DNA from: Marasmitruncus massiliensis
Lineage (GTDB): Bacteria > Bacillota > Clostridia > Oscillospirales > Ruminococcaceae
Assembly (NCBI RefSeq): GCF_900186535.1
Contig: NZ_FYDE01000004.1
Coordinates: 682,001 to 746,000, forward strand
Direction of reading: 5' to 3'
DNA length: 64,000 nucleotides
A program made the translations under genes and the position numbers. The notes under the pieces are model-generated. The model was not told the DNA's origin and made no database searches. It worked only from the letters and a program-made list of their open reading frames with translations. Shown piece by piece: positions 44,987 to 54,651 of this stretch; within the stretch, counting starts at the first letter, position 1; every line of letters begins with the position of its first letter.

Positions 44987-45679
44987 ATGGAACAGCTGAT
45001 GGCCATCTGTCTGGACATTATTGCAGTTGGAATTGTGCTTTGGTGTATGAACGCAGCGGCGAAAAAAGGCTTTTTGCGCACGGTTGTGCAGATGATTGCG
45101 TATATTGTCATTCTACTGGCTTCATCTTTTTTAAGCCGCGCGGCTGCTCCGGTCGTTTATGATCATGTAGTACAGCCAATGATTTTTGAAAGTGTCCGGC
45201 CTGAGCAGGAAAAAAATCCGGATAATGCTGCGCTGATTTCTATGGCTCCGCGGGGTACACTGTCTATGATGGACACTGCATTGGATTCTCTGGATTCTCT
45301 GCTCTCCGACAGTTTAAAAGACAGCGGTGTTCTCGATGACCTCGCAGAAGCTGCGCTGAGACCGCTGATGATCAGCGCAATTTCGATGATTGGCTTTTTC
45401 GTTATTTTTGCGCTGCTTTCCCTTTTATCCAATCTGCTGCTGTCCGCACTGGGGATGATTGACCATATTCCCGTCATTGGAACGGTCAACGCTGTGCTGG
45501 GCGGTGCGATTGGGGTATTTCAGGGGCTTTTGCTGGTATTGGTGCTGTGCATCCTGCTCAAAGGGCTGCTTCATTTGCATCCCGGCGGCTGGCTGCTTCT
45601 GAATGAGGACGTGCTGAACCGCACCTATTTGTGCCGTTATCTGCTTAATTTAGATTTGGTCGGACGTCTGCTTGCATGA
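44987..45679 (+). CDS. cvpA: CvpA-family membrane protein
   Basis: A 230-residue protein with four transmembrane segments and the CvpA core NAAAKKGFLRTVVQMIAY and VIGTVNAVLGGAIGVFQGLLL. CvpA relatives affect colicin V export and envelope integrity in other bacteria; their biochemical role is unknown. AAAAGGAGGA lies just before the ATG. Confidence 0.85.
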   Translation: MEQLMAICLDIIAVGIVLWCMNAAAKKGFLRTVVQMIAYIVILLASSFLSRAAAPVVYDHVVQPMIFESVRPEQEKNPDNAALISMAPRGTLSMMDTALDSLDSLLSDSLKDSGVLDDLAEAALRPLMISAISMIGFFVIFALLSLLSNLLLSALGMIDHIPVIGTVNAVLGGAIGVFQGLLLVLVLCILLKGLLHLHPGGWLLLNEDVLNRTYLCRYLLNLDLVGRLLA

Positions 45680-45700
45680 TTGATTTTGGGGGTGCCCGTC

Positions 45701-46252
45701 ATGAAACTCAATATTCCGAACACGCTTTCCCTCATCAGAATTTTGTTGATTCCCTTGTTTTTGTGGAAATTCTTGAGCGCGGACACCCAGTTGGATTATA
45801 CCTTTTCGGCTGCGATACTCGCTGTTTCCGGGTTTACCGATACGGTTGACGGTGCGATTGCGAGAAAATTCAATATGATCACGCAGCTTGGGAAAATTCT
45901 GGACCCTCTGGCCGATAAACTGACGCTTGCCTCTGTGATTACAGCACTTTGGATCAAGCGTCCATATTTATGGTGGCTGTGCGCGCTGCTGATTTTAAAA
46001 GAATTGCTGATGCTGGTCGGCGGCCTGCGGCTGCATACCCGGAAGGTAACCATTGAGGGTTCCAAATGGTTCGGAAAATTGGCTACTGTCATGTTCTATA
46101 TCATCATGATTGTAATTGTGGCGGTTCCTGTTCTGGAGGATCATACAATTGCCGGGCTGCTGCTTTTTTTATTGATGTTTATGCTGTTTGCGTTTTTGCA
46201 GTATGCTTTACTGTTCAGGCGCTTGCTCACAAATATGCATCATAATGAATAA
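45701..46252 (+). CDS. pgsA: CDP-diacylglycerol-glycerol-3-phosphate 3-phosphatidyltransferase
   Basis: A 183-residue membrane enzyme making phosphatidylglycerol phosphate. The CDP-alcohol phosphotransferase motif is complete: Asp47, Asp50-Gly51, Ala54-Arg55, Gly64, Asp68 and Asp72 in DTVDGAIAR and GKILDPLADK. The ATG at 45701 is preceded by GGGGGTG. It lies 21 bp after cvpA. Confidence 0.93.
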   Translation: MKLNIPNTLSLIRILLIPLFLWKFLSADTQLDYTFSAAILAVSGFTDTVDGAIARKFNMITQLGKILDPLADKLTLASVITALWIKRPYLWWLCALLILKELLMLVGGLRLHTRKVTIEGSKWFGKLATVMFYIIMIVIVAVPVLEDHTIAGLLLFLLMFMLFAFLQYALLFRRLLTNMHHNE

Positions 46253-46326
46253 AAAAATAAAATAGAGGCATTTAGTATAAATTTTTCATCAGGCATTAAT
46301 ATGGTGTTCATATGAAGCATATAGAA

Positions 46327-46375
46327 TATAATTCGGGGAATTACCCAACATATGCGAACTTCGCATCGCATATGT
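46327..46375 (+). promoter_or_regulatory. Promoter and inverted repeat upstream of clpE
   Basis: TATAAT at 46327-46332 with only a weak -35 (TGTTCA at 46305). About 16 bp downstream is an inverted repeat ACATATGCGA-8 nt-TCGCATATGT (46348-46357 and 46366-46375), lying in the leader and able to act as an operator or RNA hairpin. No CtsR heptad repeat is seen. Confidence 0.45.
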
Positions 46376-46396
46376 AAAGAAAAAGGTGAAGATTCT

Positions 46397-48718
46397 ATGG
46401 ATATGATGTGTTCAAGGTGTAAAAAGCGTCTGGCAGTGGTGTTTATGACCCGTCTGGAAGGCGATAAAACAATTAATGAAGGGCTTTGTCTCAAATGCGC
46501 CAAAGAGATGGGGCTGAAACCTGTCAGCGATTTAATGGATAAAATGGGAATCACTGATGATGATCTTGACAATATGTCGGATCAAATGATCGATATGTTC
46601 GGTTCGGACGGCGAAAGCGGTTTTGAAATGGGCGGGGCGCAGTCCATGCCATTTCTTCAGAATATCATGGGGATCGGCAGCAACGCAATTGTTCCGCAGG
46701 AAGAGGAAAAAGACGGAAAAAACCGTTTGGAATCGGACGATGGAAGTTCCCCTGTCCGCGAACGCACAAAAAAGGAACGCCGGACAAAAGGGGCGCCCGA
46801 AAAAAAATACAAGCATCTCGAAGCGTATTGTGAAGACCTTTCACATAAAGCGGAAGAGGGCAAAATTGACCGGATTATAGGCCGTGACCGTGAGATCGGA
46901 CGCGTCATTCAAATTTTGAACCGTCGGACCAAGAACAATCCCTGTCTGATCGGTGAACCCGGCGTCGGAAAAACTGCCGTGGCCGAGGGAATTGCCCAGC
47001 GGCTTGCAAGCGGCGATGTCCCGTTCCGCCTGGCAAATAAAAAACTGTATCTGCTTGATCTGACCGCTCTGATTGCGGGAACACAGTTCCGCGGCCAGTT
47101 TGAAAGCCGTGTCAAGGGCCTTGTGGAGGACATAAAAGAAGCAGGGAATGTCATTCTGTTTATTGACGAGGTGCACAACCTTGTCGGGGCAGGGGATTCC
47201 GAAGGGTCCATGAACGCTGCCAACATCTTGAAGCCTGCACTTTCGCGGGGCGAAATTCAGGTAATCGGTGCGACTACGTTTAACGAATACCGTAAAAATA
47301 TTGAAAAAGATGCCGCGCTGGAACGTCGTTTTCAGCCGGTTACAATAGAAGAACCTTCGATATCCGATGCAGTGGATGTGATCAAGGGTATTAAGGGTTA
47401 TTATGAGCAGCATCATCGGGTAGTGGTAAGTGATGAACTGGCCCGTATGGCGGTGGTTCTGTCCGAACGCTATATTACCGACCGTTACCTTCCTGACAAA
47501 GCGATTGACCTGTTGGATGAAGCCTGTTCCTGCGCTGTTCTGCGCAATAAGCAGCTTGCGGAATATGATAAGCTGTATAAGGAAGAGGAAGACACAACCG
47601 AAAGCCTGGAGAATCTCGAAGCCCAGACCGACCGGCTGGATTACGAAGCAATCGCCAAGCTGCGCGGTGAAAAAATTGTGCTGGAGGAAAAACTGAAGGA
47701 GCTTGCGCCGGCCGCAATCAATCAGCCGGTCACGCTTGACGATATGGCAAATGTCATCGAGCTGTGGACAGGGATTCCCGCCGCCAAAATCCGCGAAACC
47801 GAAATGCGCCGGGTTGCGAAGCTCGAACCGGCCTTGAAAGAAAAAATCATCGGGCAGGATGAAGCGGTTGAACTGGTCGCGGCGGCTGTACGCCGTAGCC
47901 GTGTGCAGATTTCCGCGCGCCGCAGGCCTGCGTCGTTTATCTTCGTCGGGCCGACAGGTGTCGGAAAGACCGAGCTGGTCAAAGTGCTTGCCAAAGAGCT
48001 GTTTGATGCGACAGACCCGCTCATCCGTCTGGATATGTCCGAGTTTATGGAAAAGCACAGTGTCTCCCGGATCGTAGGTTCTCCTCCGGGCTATGTTGGT
48101 TATGATGAGGCCGGGCAGCTGACGGAAAAGGTGCGCCGTAAGCCGTACTCGGTTGTATTGTTCGATGAGATCGAAAAGGCCCATCCCGATGTTTTAAATA
48201 TCCTGCTGCAAATCCTCGACGAGGGGCGTATCACCGATGCGCACGGACGGGTTGTTTCTTTTGAAAATACCGTCATTGTGATGACATCCAATGCAGGCAG
48301 TGAACATAAGGAAGGTGCGGTTGGCTTTAACCGGCAGCCGGGCGAAATTGCAAAAGAAAAGGTCATGAAGGCGCTTTCCGATTTTCTTCGCCCGGAATTC
48401 CTCGCGCGTGTGGATGAGGTTGTTGTGTTCCGTCCACTTGACGAGCAGAATTATCAGAAAATTACCGCACTGATGCTGGGTGAACTGAAAGACCCGCTGA
48501 ATGAAAAAGGGATCAAATTCGGCTGGGATGAAGCCGCCATTTCCTACATTGCCCATAAGGCTTATGGCAAAAAGAGCGGGGCACGTGATCTGCGCACCAT
48601 TATCCGCAAGGAAGTGGAGGATGCGATCAGCCTGAGGCTGGTGGAGGACCCCGACAACATGCCGGCGCTGATGAAGCTGACTGTTGAGGACGAACAGCTC
48701 AAGCTTCTCTGTCAGTAA
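46397..48718 (+). CDS. clpE: ClpE-like AAA+ chaperone ATPase
   Basis: A 773-residue Clp ATPase. The N-terminus is a treble-clef zinc finger (C5-x2-C8 and C31-x2-C34) rather than the double Clp N-domain, followed by a low-complexity linker. Two AAA modules come next: D1 with GEPGVGKTA and a middle coiled-coil region (about residues 390-450), and D2 with GPTGVGKTE and the FDEIEKAHPDV Walker B. This organisation is that of ClpE, which unfolds damaged proteins for ClpP. The start is at 46397 with AAGGTGAA upstream. No clpP, mcsA, mcsB or ctsR is in the window. Confidence 0.92.
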   Translation: MDMMCSRCKKRLAVVFMTRLEGDKTINEGLCLKCAKEMGLKPVSDLMDKMGITDDDLDNMSDQMIDMFGSDGESGFEMGGAQSMPFLQNIMGIGSNAIVPQEEEKDGKNRLESDDGSSPVRERTKKERRTKGAPEKKYKHLEAYCEDLSHKAEEGKIDRIIGRDREIGRVIQILNRRTKNNPCLIGEPGVGKTAVAEGIAQRLASGDVPFRLANKKLYLLDLTALIAGTQFRGQFESRVKGLVEDIKEAGNVILFIDEVHNLVGAGDSEGSMNAANILKPALSRGEIQVIGATTFNEYRKNIEKDAALERRFQPVTIEEPSISDAVDVIKGIKGYYEQHHRVVVSDELARMAVVLSERYITDRYLPDKAIDLLDEACSCAVLRNKQLAEYDKLYKEEEDTTESLENLEAQTDRLDYEAIAKLRGEKIVLEEKLKELAPAAINQPVTLDDMANVIELWTGIPAAKIRETEMRRVAKLEPALKEKIIGQDEAVELVAAAVRRSRVQISARRRPASFIFVGPTGVGKTELVKVLAKELFDATDPLIRLDMSEFMEKHSVSRIVGSPPGYVGYDEAGQLTEKVRRKPYSVVLFDEIEKAHPDVLNILLQILDEGRITDAHGRVVSFENTVIVMTSNAGSEHKEGAVGFNRQPGEIAKEKVMKALSDFLRPEFLARVDEVVVFRPLDEQNYQKITALMLGELKDPLNEKGIKFGWDEAAISYIAHKAYGKKSGARDLRTIIRKEVEDAISLRLVEDPDNMPALMKLTVEDEQLKLLCQ

Positions 48719-48745
48719 TTGATAAACTTTACAGAAAACAACTGA

Positions 48746-48781
48746 AAAGAGGATCCTTCCTGTATCGGAAAGATCCTCTTT
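48746..48781. terminator. Terminator between clpE and the ABC permease gene
   Basis: Fifteen-bp stem with one mismatch (48746-48760 and 48767-48781), 6-nt loop, flanked by A and T runs. It can serve both converging genes. Confidence 0.8.
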
Positions 48782-48817
48782 TTGCATATCTGCGGAAAAA
48801 GGAAGGCATCATTTTAT

Positions 48818-50245
48818 TTATTCGTGCTTGATGGCCTCCAGTGCGGAGATCTTCATGGCACGATTTGCCGGCAATATGCCGGAAAGAATTCCAATCAGCG
48901 TGGCAAAAACAATCGCAAGCCCGACCAGCCAAAGCGGGATTACGGAAATCGGCGCTTGGGAAGCCGCGTCCATCCCCATGCCGCCCATCATATAAGCGCC
49001 GGACATCATTCCTCCGCCAGCCATATCTTCCGCACTTTGCGCCGCGCCAAAATAATTCATCGCGGTTGATATGGCAAAGCTGATACCAACCCCCGCAATG
49101 CCGCCCACAAAACCGATGACTCCCGCCTCCATCAAAAAGATGGAACGGATATTGTCGACCTTGCAGCCAAGCACCTTCATAACGCCAATCTCTCGGGTGC
49201 GCTCATAGATTGACATGATCATCGTGTTCATAATGCCGATGGCGGCGACAAACAGCGATATCCCGCCCATAATGCCGAGAAAAAGCTGCTGCTTCCGGGC
49301 GCTTTCCTGCATGGGCTTGCGGATGGTTTCCATCGATTGGGTCTCAAATCCCATAGCCTTGATCTGTGTCTCCACCGGGTCAACATCTTCCATCGTTTTC
49401 ACAAGAACAGTTGCCTGATTATATCCCTGCTGTTCCTCGTTTTTGTTCACACTGATTTTGTTTGCTTTGATGTATTGCTCTTCCAGCTCCTTCACATCGT
49501 CAATATCCATCAGAATGCCGCGGGATGTTTCATATCCTTTGTCCCAGTCCTCTTTCATGCGTCCGACCGGATGCAATACTCTGGTAATGACGGTGGAATC
49601 GGCAGAATCCTCTTCCATTTTTTCGCTTCGCAGGGTAAGCTCATCCTGATTAATATCTACAAAAGGCTCCTGAAGCACTTTGCCGGAGGCATCTGTTTCC
49701 GGCCAGCGGTAGTTGTCAAACTTCTTTTTTGTATCCTCAAAGTCGTAAGCAAGATATTCGCCAATCAGTATGTCAATCGGTTTTTTTGGATTTAACTGTG
49801 GACCTTCGGGATAGTTCCCTTCCAGCAGCTGGTAGCCCATTTTCGGCATAGCCGACGAATAAATTCCCTGAATATTTAAATACGGGATGCGGTAACGGTC
49901 ATCTTTACCGGCGTAAAGGCATGCATTCAGATAGCGCGGATTATAAATCGGTGTAGCCACCTCCACGTTTGGAAGCGCCTGCATTTTAGCAATGGCGGCA
50001 TCGTCCAAAACCGCCTTTTCCTCGCCCTGGCCGCTGTATCCGTAATTCATGACATTGATCATGGTGAGCCGGCTGCCCATCTGCGCGATTGTCAGATCGA
50101 GCTGAACGTTCATCCCGATGCCGATTGAAATCATAACCACGATGGAACAAGTGCCGACAATCACGCCCACAACAGTGAGGAGGGTACGCATCTTGCGGCG
50201 CAGCAAATTCCCTATGCACATGGAGATGATGTCAGAAATCTTCAT
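48818..50245 (-). CDS. MacB/FtsX-type ABC transporter permease
   Basis: A 475-residue permease with an N-terminal helix, a large external MacB periplasmic core-like domain (about residues 45-320) and three C-terminal helices with the FtsX-type block YERTREIGVMKVLG. A Met/Gly-rich loop (SAEDMAGGGMMSGAYMMGGM) sits between the last two helices. Such systems use ATP for mechanotransmission or lipoprotein and peptide export instead of classic transport. The ATG at 50245 has GGAGGAG upstream and overlaps the stop of the secreted partner by 14 bp. Its ATPase is encoded at 52037-52969. Confidence 0.87.
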   Translation of the reverse strand: MKISDIISMCIGNLLRRKMRTLLTVVGVIVGTCSIVVMISIGIGMNVQLDLTIAQMGSRLTMINVMNYGYSGQGEEKAVLDDAAIAKMQALPNVEVATPIYNPRYLNACLYAGKDDRYRIPYLNIQGIYSSAMPKMGYQLLEGNYPEGPQLNPKKPIDILIGEYLAYDFEDTKKKFDNYRWPETDASGKVLQEPFVDINQDELTLRSEKMEEDSADSTVITRVLHPVGRMKEDWDKGYETSRGILMDIDDVKELEEQYIKANKISVNKNEEQQGYNQATVLVKTMEDVDPVETQIKAMGFETQSMETIRKPMQESARKQQLFLGIMGGISLFVAAIGIMNTMIMSIYERTREIGVMKVLGCKVDNIRSIFLMEAGVIGFVGGIAGVGISFAISTAMNYFGAAQSAEDMAGGGMMSGAYMMGGMGMDAASQAPISVIPLWLVGLAIVFATLIGILSGILPANRAMKISALEAIKHE

Positions 50246-52040
50246 CCTGCTCCTCCATCTTTTTTTCTTTATGTGCACGGTACAGCTTTTTGGCAAAGGC
50301 AAATAGTATAATCAATACAACGCCTGCGGCCACCCATGTCCAAATCGGAATTTCGCTGAGCCAGGTGACCGGCTCAGCTTCCATACCTTCCGGATTCATT
50401 GCGAGTTCGCCGTCGTCGGGCGGCATGACATTATTTGCCTGAGCGGTCGCGCTGAAAGGCGCCCGCAGTTCTCCGACATGCATGTTGGCGTCTTCATAAG
50501 TGATCACAACCTCGCCGGAAATTTCACCGGGCATGTCCGCACTGATGGAAAAATCGGCGGTTTCTTCTTTACCGGCTTCTATGTTGCCGATGAACTGCTT
50601 TTGTCCCGGTTTGGAAATGTTTCCGGTGATTTCGGCGGAAACATTATAAACGGGGGTTTTCCCTTTGTTTACAAACGTAGCCTCAATGTTTGTGCCTTCA
50701 CCGACAAATATCATTTCCGGCACTTCCAGCGGATTCAGTGAAAACCGGTCCAGCTGGACAACGGGAATGCTGATTTCTTCTTCGGATGTAAACTGCTTGC
50801 GCGTTTCGTCAATCACCGCTTCAAAAGAAAATGCCAGCTTGATGGATTGGGAAATCGGCTCCGCATTCGGTTTCACAGAGAGGCTCATGGTGCGCTCTAT
50901 TGCGCTGTCCCTGCCCAGCTTTTCCACGTAAAAGGTATTGGAAGAGCTGGTCATGGTGAATGCTTCCGGTACGGTAACTTTCATGACAATGTTATCAATC
51001 GGCAGTTTTTTGCTCGTGTTTTTAAAGGTGACTTTGAGTGTGAAATTGCCGGCGGCCGGTACATTGCCGCCGCCGTAATCATATTCCGTGACAATAATGT
51101 TCGGGGTAGGGGGCGCGATATCCGCTTTGCTGGAACTGTCGTCATCGTCATCATCATCGTCGTCGTCATCGTAATCATGATAATATGTATCCACCACACA
51201 TTGGTTGATTGTTTTTGTCAGCGTATGGCTCGTGGCACCTTTATCAAAGCTCAGTGATATGGCAAACTGCTTGTTTCCGCCCAGATATTTGACATTATTA
51301 AAGCGGATGTAGAAATTTTTTGAAACGTTGCCGGATAAAACTTCATAAGAATAATTACTTGCTTCCGAAAAGCTGCTGCCAGTAAGTGATACCTGAATCT
51401 TTTTTTGGATCTGTTCCCATTCTTCAGCTGTCAGATTACTTTTAATAATTTCCACTTTTAAATCCAGAATCGTTCCCGGATAGATGGATGAATTATATTC
51501 GCTGCTGCCATCATAAAACTGATAGCTTCCGATACTGCAATTTTGAGGATCGGGACTGGAAGGAAGGGCGATATCGTGTGACAGATTATATACGTCGTTG
51601 TTTTGATAGGTAATAGTAAAGCTGATTTTGTCCTGCTCATTCTGTGTATAAGTGATATTTGTGAGTTTAATGTCATAGGTAAGCCCAGAGCCGTCTTCCA
51701 ACATTTTTTCATTTTCTAATGATACGTCAGAAGGTGAAACAGAATAAAAATTGTCGGAATTGAATTTGAAGTCAATAACTGACTGATATAAGTTACTGTG
51801 TGTTAGTTCAGTATCCTTAACCGTTATTACCAAATTTTTGATAGTCTTGTTTGATAAAACATTAGAAATGATATCAATATCGTCGGCTTTTACAGCAATG
51901 ATTGACGCGTTTGTTGGATTCTCACCCTCCGCTAATACCTTCGAACCGCCCAGCACAACAAAAAACGAAGTCCCCGCGGCCGCCAGCAAAAAAATAACGG
52001 CCAGTACTAACGGAATTATCCGATTGATAAAACGGCTCAT
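50232..52040 (-). CDS. Surface-anchored CARDB/COG1361-like protein with a poly-Asp tract
   Basis: A 602-residue protein with an N-terminal signal anchor (about residues 8-38), several beta-sandwich segments, an 11-Asp run at about residue 293, then two domains resembling CARDB or S-layer COG1361 repeats (FTLKVTFKNTSKKLPIDNI; TNIEATFVNKGKTPVYNVSA) and a C-terminal helix (about 567-587) with a basic tail. It is coded between the ATPase and permease genes and overlaps both, so it is probably an extracytoplasmic part of the complex. In MacA-MacB systems this place is held by an HlyD-type protein, which this is not. Confidence 0.75.
   Translation of the reverse strand: MSRFINRIIPLVLAVIFLLAAAGTSFFVVLGGSKVLAEGENPTNASIIAVKADDIDIISNVLSNKTIKNLVITVKDTELTHSNLYQSVIDFKFNSDNFYSVSPSDVSLENEKMLEDGSGLTYDIKLTNITYTQNEQDKISFTITYQNNDVYNLSHDIALPSSPDPQNCSIGSYQFYDGSSEYNSSIYPGTILDLKVEIIKSNLTAEEWEQIQKKIQVSLTGSSFSEASNYSYEVLSGNVSKNFYIRFNNVKYLGGNKQFAISLSFDKGATSHTLTKTINQCVVDTYYHDYDDDDDDDDDDDSSSKADIAPPTPNIIVTEYDYGGGNVPAAGNFTLKVTFKNTSKKLPIDNIVMKVTVPEAFTMTSSSNTFYVEKLGRDSAIERTMSLSVKPNAEPISQSIKLAFSFEAVIDETRKQFTSEEEISIPVVQLDRFSLNPLEVPEMIFVGEGTNIEATFVNKGKTPVYNVSAEITGNISKPGQKQFIGNIEAGKEETADFSISADMPGEISGEVVITYEDANMHVGELRAPFSATAQANNVMPPDDGELAMNPEGMEAEPVTWLSEIPIWTWVAAGVVLIILFAFAKKLYRAHKEKKMEEQDEDF
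51138..51170. repeat. Triplet repeat coding for poly-Asp
   Basis: Eleven consecutive GTC or ATC triplets on the plus strand (Asp codons on the minus strand). The mixture of two triplets limits but does not exclude slippage in whole codons. Confidence 0.85.
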
Positions 52041-52969
52041 AAACTGGATTCTCCTTTTTCTTCTATCCGATCCGGCAGTTCAATATCGAGGGGAAGTGCC
52101 GGCGGGTCCTCCATTAAAATGGGTAGAACAGATTCCGTTTCTTTATCCGGAGTGTCGGCCTCTGGCGGGCCTTCAGCTGGAGCAGCTTGTTCCGAATCGG
52201 ATGCGGGAGCGTTATCACCATTCCAGTTGTAGACAGGAGTGTGCAGCACATCGCTGGTAATTTCGCCGTCAATCAGGGTGATGACCCGGTCGGCATAATC
52301 GGAAAGCTCCGGATCATGTGTAACAATAATCAGAGTTTCGTGGTGTTTACGCGCGAAACGGACCATCATTTTCATAATTTCAAGGGTGGTCTTGGTATCA
52401 AGGTTACCGGTCGGTTCGTCTGCAAAAATCACATTGGGCCGGGTCACGAACGCGCGGGCAATGCCGACACGCTGCTGCTGCCCGCCGGACATCTGGGTCG
52501 GCTTGTGGTAGGCTCTCTTTTTTAACCCTACGGCGGCAAGCATTGTCAAGGCGGCTTTTTTGCGCTTGCTTCTGCTGATGCCTTTGAAAATGAGGGGCAG
52601 AGATACGTTTTCCAGAGCTGTCATGGTAGGCATTAGGTTATAAGACTGGAAAATAAAGCCCAGATGCCGCTGCCTGAATTCCGCCAGCCGGTTTTCCGAA
52701 AGCGAAGAAATGTTGGTTTTCCCAATAAAAACAGAGCCTTTTGTCGGCTTTTCCAATCCGGCAAGCTGGTTGAGCAGGGTGGATTTGCCGGACCCGGAAG
52801 TCCCCACAATACAGCAGATCTGCCCCTGAAGGATCTCTAAATTGATATTTGCAAGAGCCACCACCCGTTCATCCCCGATACGGTAAACCTTGCGCAGCCC
52901 CTTCACGCGAATCACTTTTTTTGGCTGGACTTGTTCCAAAGCCTCCAAACCAGTCGCCTCCAATCCCAT
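52037..52969 (-). CDS. LolD/MacB-type ABC transporter ATPase with acidic tail
   Basis: A 310-residue ATPase. Walker A is [10 protein letters not shown]-loop [10 protein letters not shown], signature MSGGQQQR, Walker [13 protein letters not shown], switch His in IVTHD. It belongs to the LolD/FtsE/MacB group that pairs with FtsX-like permeases. After the normal end (about residue 245) there is an extra tail of about 65 residues rich in Pro, Glu, Asp and Ala, whose role is unknown. It is the first gene of a three-gene operon with the CARDB-like protein and permease. The start is the ATG at 52969; a downstream TTG is possible since no clear ribosome binding site precedes the ATG. Confidence 0.88.
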   Translation of the reverse strand: MGLEATGLEALEQVQPKKVIRVKGLRKVYRIGDERVVALANINLEILQGQICCIVGTSGSGKSTLLNQLAGLEKPTKGSVFIGKTNISSLSENRLAEFRQRHLGFIFQSYNLMPTMTALENVSLPLIFKGISRSKRKKAALTMLAAVGLKKRAYHKPTQMSGGQQQRVGIARAFVTRPNVIFADEPTGNLDTKTTLEIMKMMVRFARKHHETLIIVTHDPELSDYADRVITLIDGEITSDVLHTPVYNWNGDNAPASDSEQAAPAEGPPEADTPDKETESVLPILMEDPPALPLDIELPDRIEEKGESSL

Positions 52970-53250
52970 CTGCCTTAGAGAAGGTGTCGGGATTCTAAAA
53001 AATTACTGCATAAAATAATAAAAACATCACGTAGACTTCATATTTCCAACACAGTCGATCTATAAAAACCGGCTAATTGTAAAGAGATGTGTGTTATGCT
53101 ACAATGAACTTGTGAATGGAACTTACTGTACTTTGCCAGATAGTACACATTAGTATAGCACATATCTTTCCAAAATAAAAGGAACATCCGGGAAGTATTT
53201 TTCGTTTGTTCTGTATAATAACGTGCGGGATGGAATTAGGAGAAAAGGCC

Positions 53251-54603
53251 ATGATGCAGAAAAATCAAATCATTTCGATGGAAATAACAGGTATGTCCCA
53301 CGACGGCAATGGCGTTGGCCATTTTGATGGAATGGCGGTTTTTGTTCCGGATTCCGCTGTGGGCGATGTTTTGTCTGTGCGGATTGTCAAGGTTAACCGA
53401 ACCCATTGTTATGGAAGAATCGAACAGATCGTTGCACCATCTCCGGACCGTATCAGTCCGGACTGCGCGGTCAGCCGGCGATGCGGCGGATGCAAGTTTC
53501 GCCATGTCAGTTATGAAGCTGAACTGCGTTATAAGCAGGAGTTTGTCCAGAGTAATTTGCGCAGGATAGGCGGGTTTTCACTGGAAGTGGAGCCGATCGC
53601 CCCGTCTCCGCAGCAGGACGGCTATCGTAATAAGGCGCAATATCCGGTCCGCCTGCAAAAAGATGGACTATGCGCGGGTTTTTTTGCGCCGCGCACGCAT
53701 GAAGTAGTTGACTGTCACAATTGCAGGCTTCAGCCGCAGAAATTTGAAACGATACTGGAAACCGTGCTGGATTTTGTAAAAAAATATGAAATTACAATTT
53801 ATGATGAAACAATGGGGAAAGGACTGCTGAGGCATGTTTATCTGCGGCACGGGCAGGAATCCGGTGAAACCATGGTTTGCCTCGTTGTGAACGGGGACAA
53901 GTTTCCGCATTCGGATGAACTTGTAAAAACATTGCTGAACTGCGATCAGCAAATTGTTTCCATTATTTTAAATGTAAATACGCAAAATACAAATGTTATT
54001 ATGGGCGGAGCGATAAAGCTCTTATATGGAAAACCATTTATTACAGATACACTTTGCGGCGTCAGTTTTAATCTGTCCCCATTAGCGTTTTATCAGGTCA
54101 ATCATGACGGTGCACAGCAGCTTTATCAGATTGCGGCGGATTATGCGGGGCTCACAGGCAAGGAAATCCTGCTGGATTTATATTGCGGAGCCGGAACAAT
54201 TGGGCTCTCCATGGCTCATCGCTGCAAACAAGTGATCGGCGTCGAGATCATCCCTGAAGCGATCGAAAACGCAGTCTCAAATGCCGCTAAGAATGGAATC
54301 CGGAATGCGCGATTTTTTTGTGCCGATGCGGCAAAAGCTGCCGAGCGCCTTGCAAGTGAAGGTGTCCGCCCCGATATCATTGTGCTGGATCCGCCGCGCA
54401 AAGGATGCGACGCGGCAGTGCTGCAATCTGTGGCGCAAATGAGTCCCGACCGTATTGTTATGGTGTCCTGCAACAGCTCCACAATGGCGCGGGACTGCGC
54501 CATCCTGCGGGATTTGGGATATCGTATGCAAAAATGCCGCCCGGTTGATCTGTTCCCGCGTACCAACCACGTTGAAGCGGTGGTAGGACTATGTCGCGTA
54601 TAA
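53251..54603 (+). CDS. 23S rRNA (uracil-5-)-methyltransferase, RlmD/RlmCD family
   Basis: A 450-residue enzyme. The N-terminal TRAM domain (about residues 5-60) is followed by cysteines of a 4Fe-4S site (RRCGGCKF and VDCHNC), a SAM-binding motif (LLDLYCGAGTIGLSM), DPPRKGCD, and the catalytic Cys in VMVSCNSSTMARD. It makes m5U in 23S rRNA; Firmicute RlmCD may modify two sites. The ATG at 53251 has AGGAGA upstream. A TATAAT at 53214-53219 is a likely -10. Confidence 0.92.
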   Translation: MMQKNQIISMEITGMSHDGNGVGHFDGMAVFVPDSAVGDVLSVRIVKVNRTHCYGRIEQIVAPSPDRISPDCAVSRRCGGCKFRHVSYEAELRYKQEFVQSNLRRIGGFSLEVEPIAPSPQQDGYRNKAQYPVRLQKDGLCAGFFAPRTHEVVDCHNCRLQPQKFETILETVLDFVKKYEITIYDETMGKGLLRHVYLRHGQESGETMVCLVVNGDKFPHSDELVKTLLNCDQQIVSIILNVNTQNTNVIMGGAIKLLYGKPFITDTLCGVSFNLSPLAFYQVNHDGAQQLYQIAADYAGLTGKEILLDLYCGAGTIGLSMAHRCKQVIGVEIIPEAIENAVSNAAKNGIRNARFFCADAAKAAERLASEGVRPDIIVLDPPRKGCDAAVLQSVAQMSPDRIVMVSCNSSTMARDCAILRDLGYRMQKCRPVDLFPRTNHVEAVVGLCRV

Positions 54604-54651
54604 TCAATATATGATTTGTCGGAGTTTTACCATTTTGAAAGGAAGATTACA

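Noticed and set aside
46841-48184. Minus-strand frame (447 codons) opposite clpE
   Set aside because: Shadow of a conserved AAA+ gene; no start signal and no motifs.
51138-51170. Short-unit repeat considered as a CRISPR or tandem array
   Set aside because: It is a coding Asp-triplet run without spacers. No CRISPR-like repeat-spacer array was noticed in the window.
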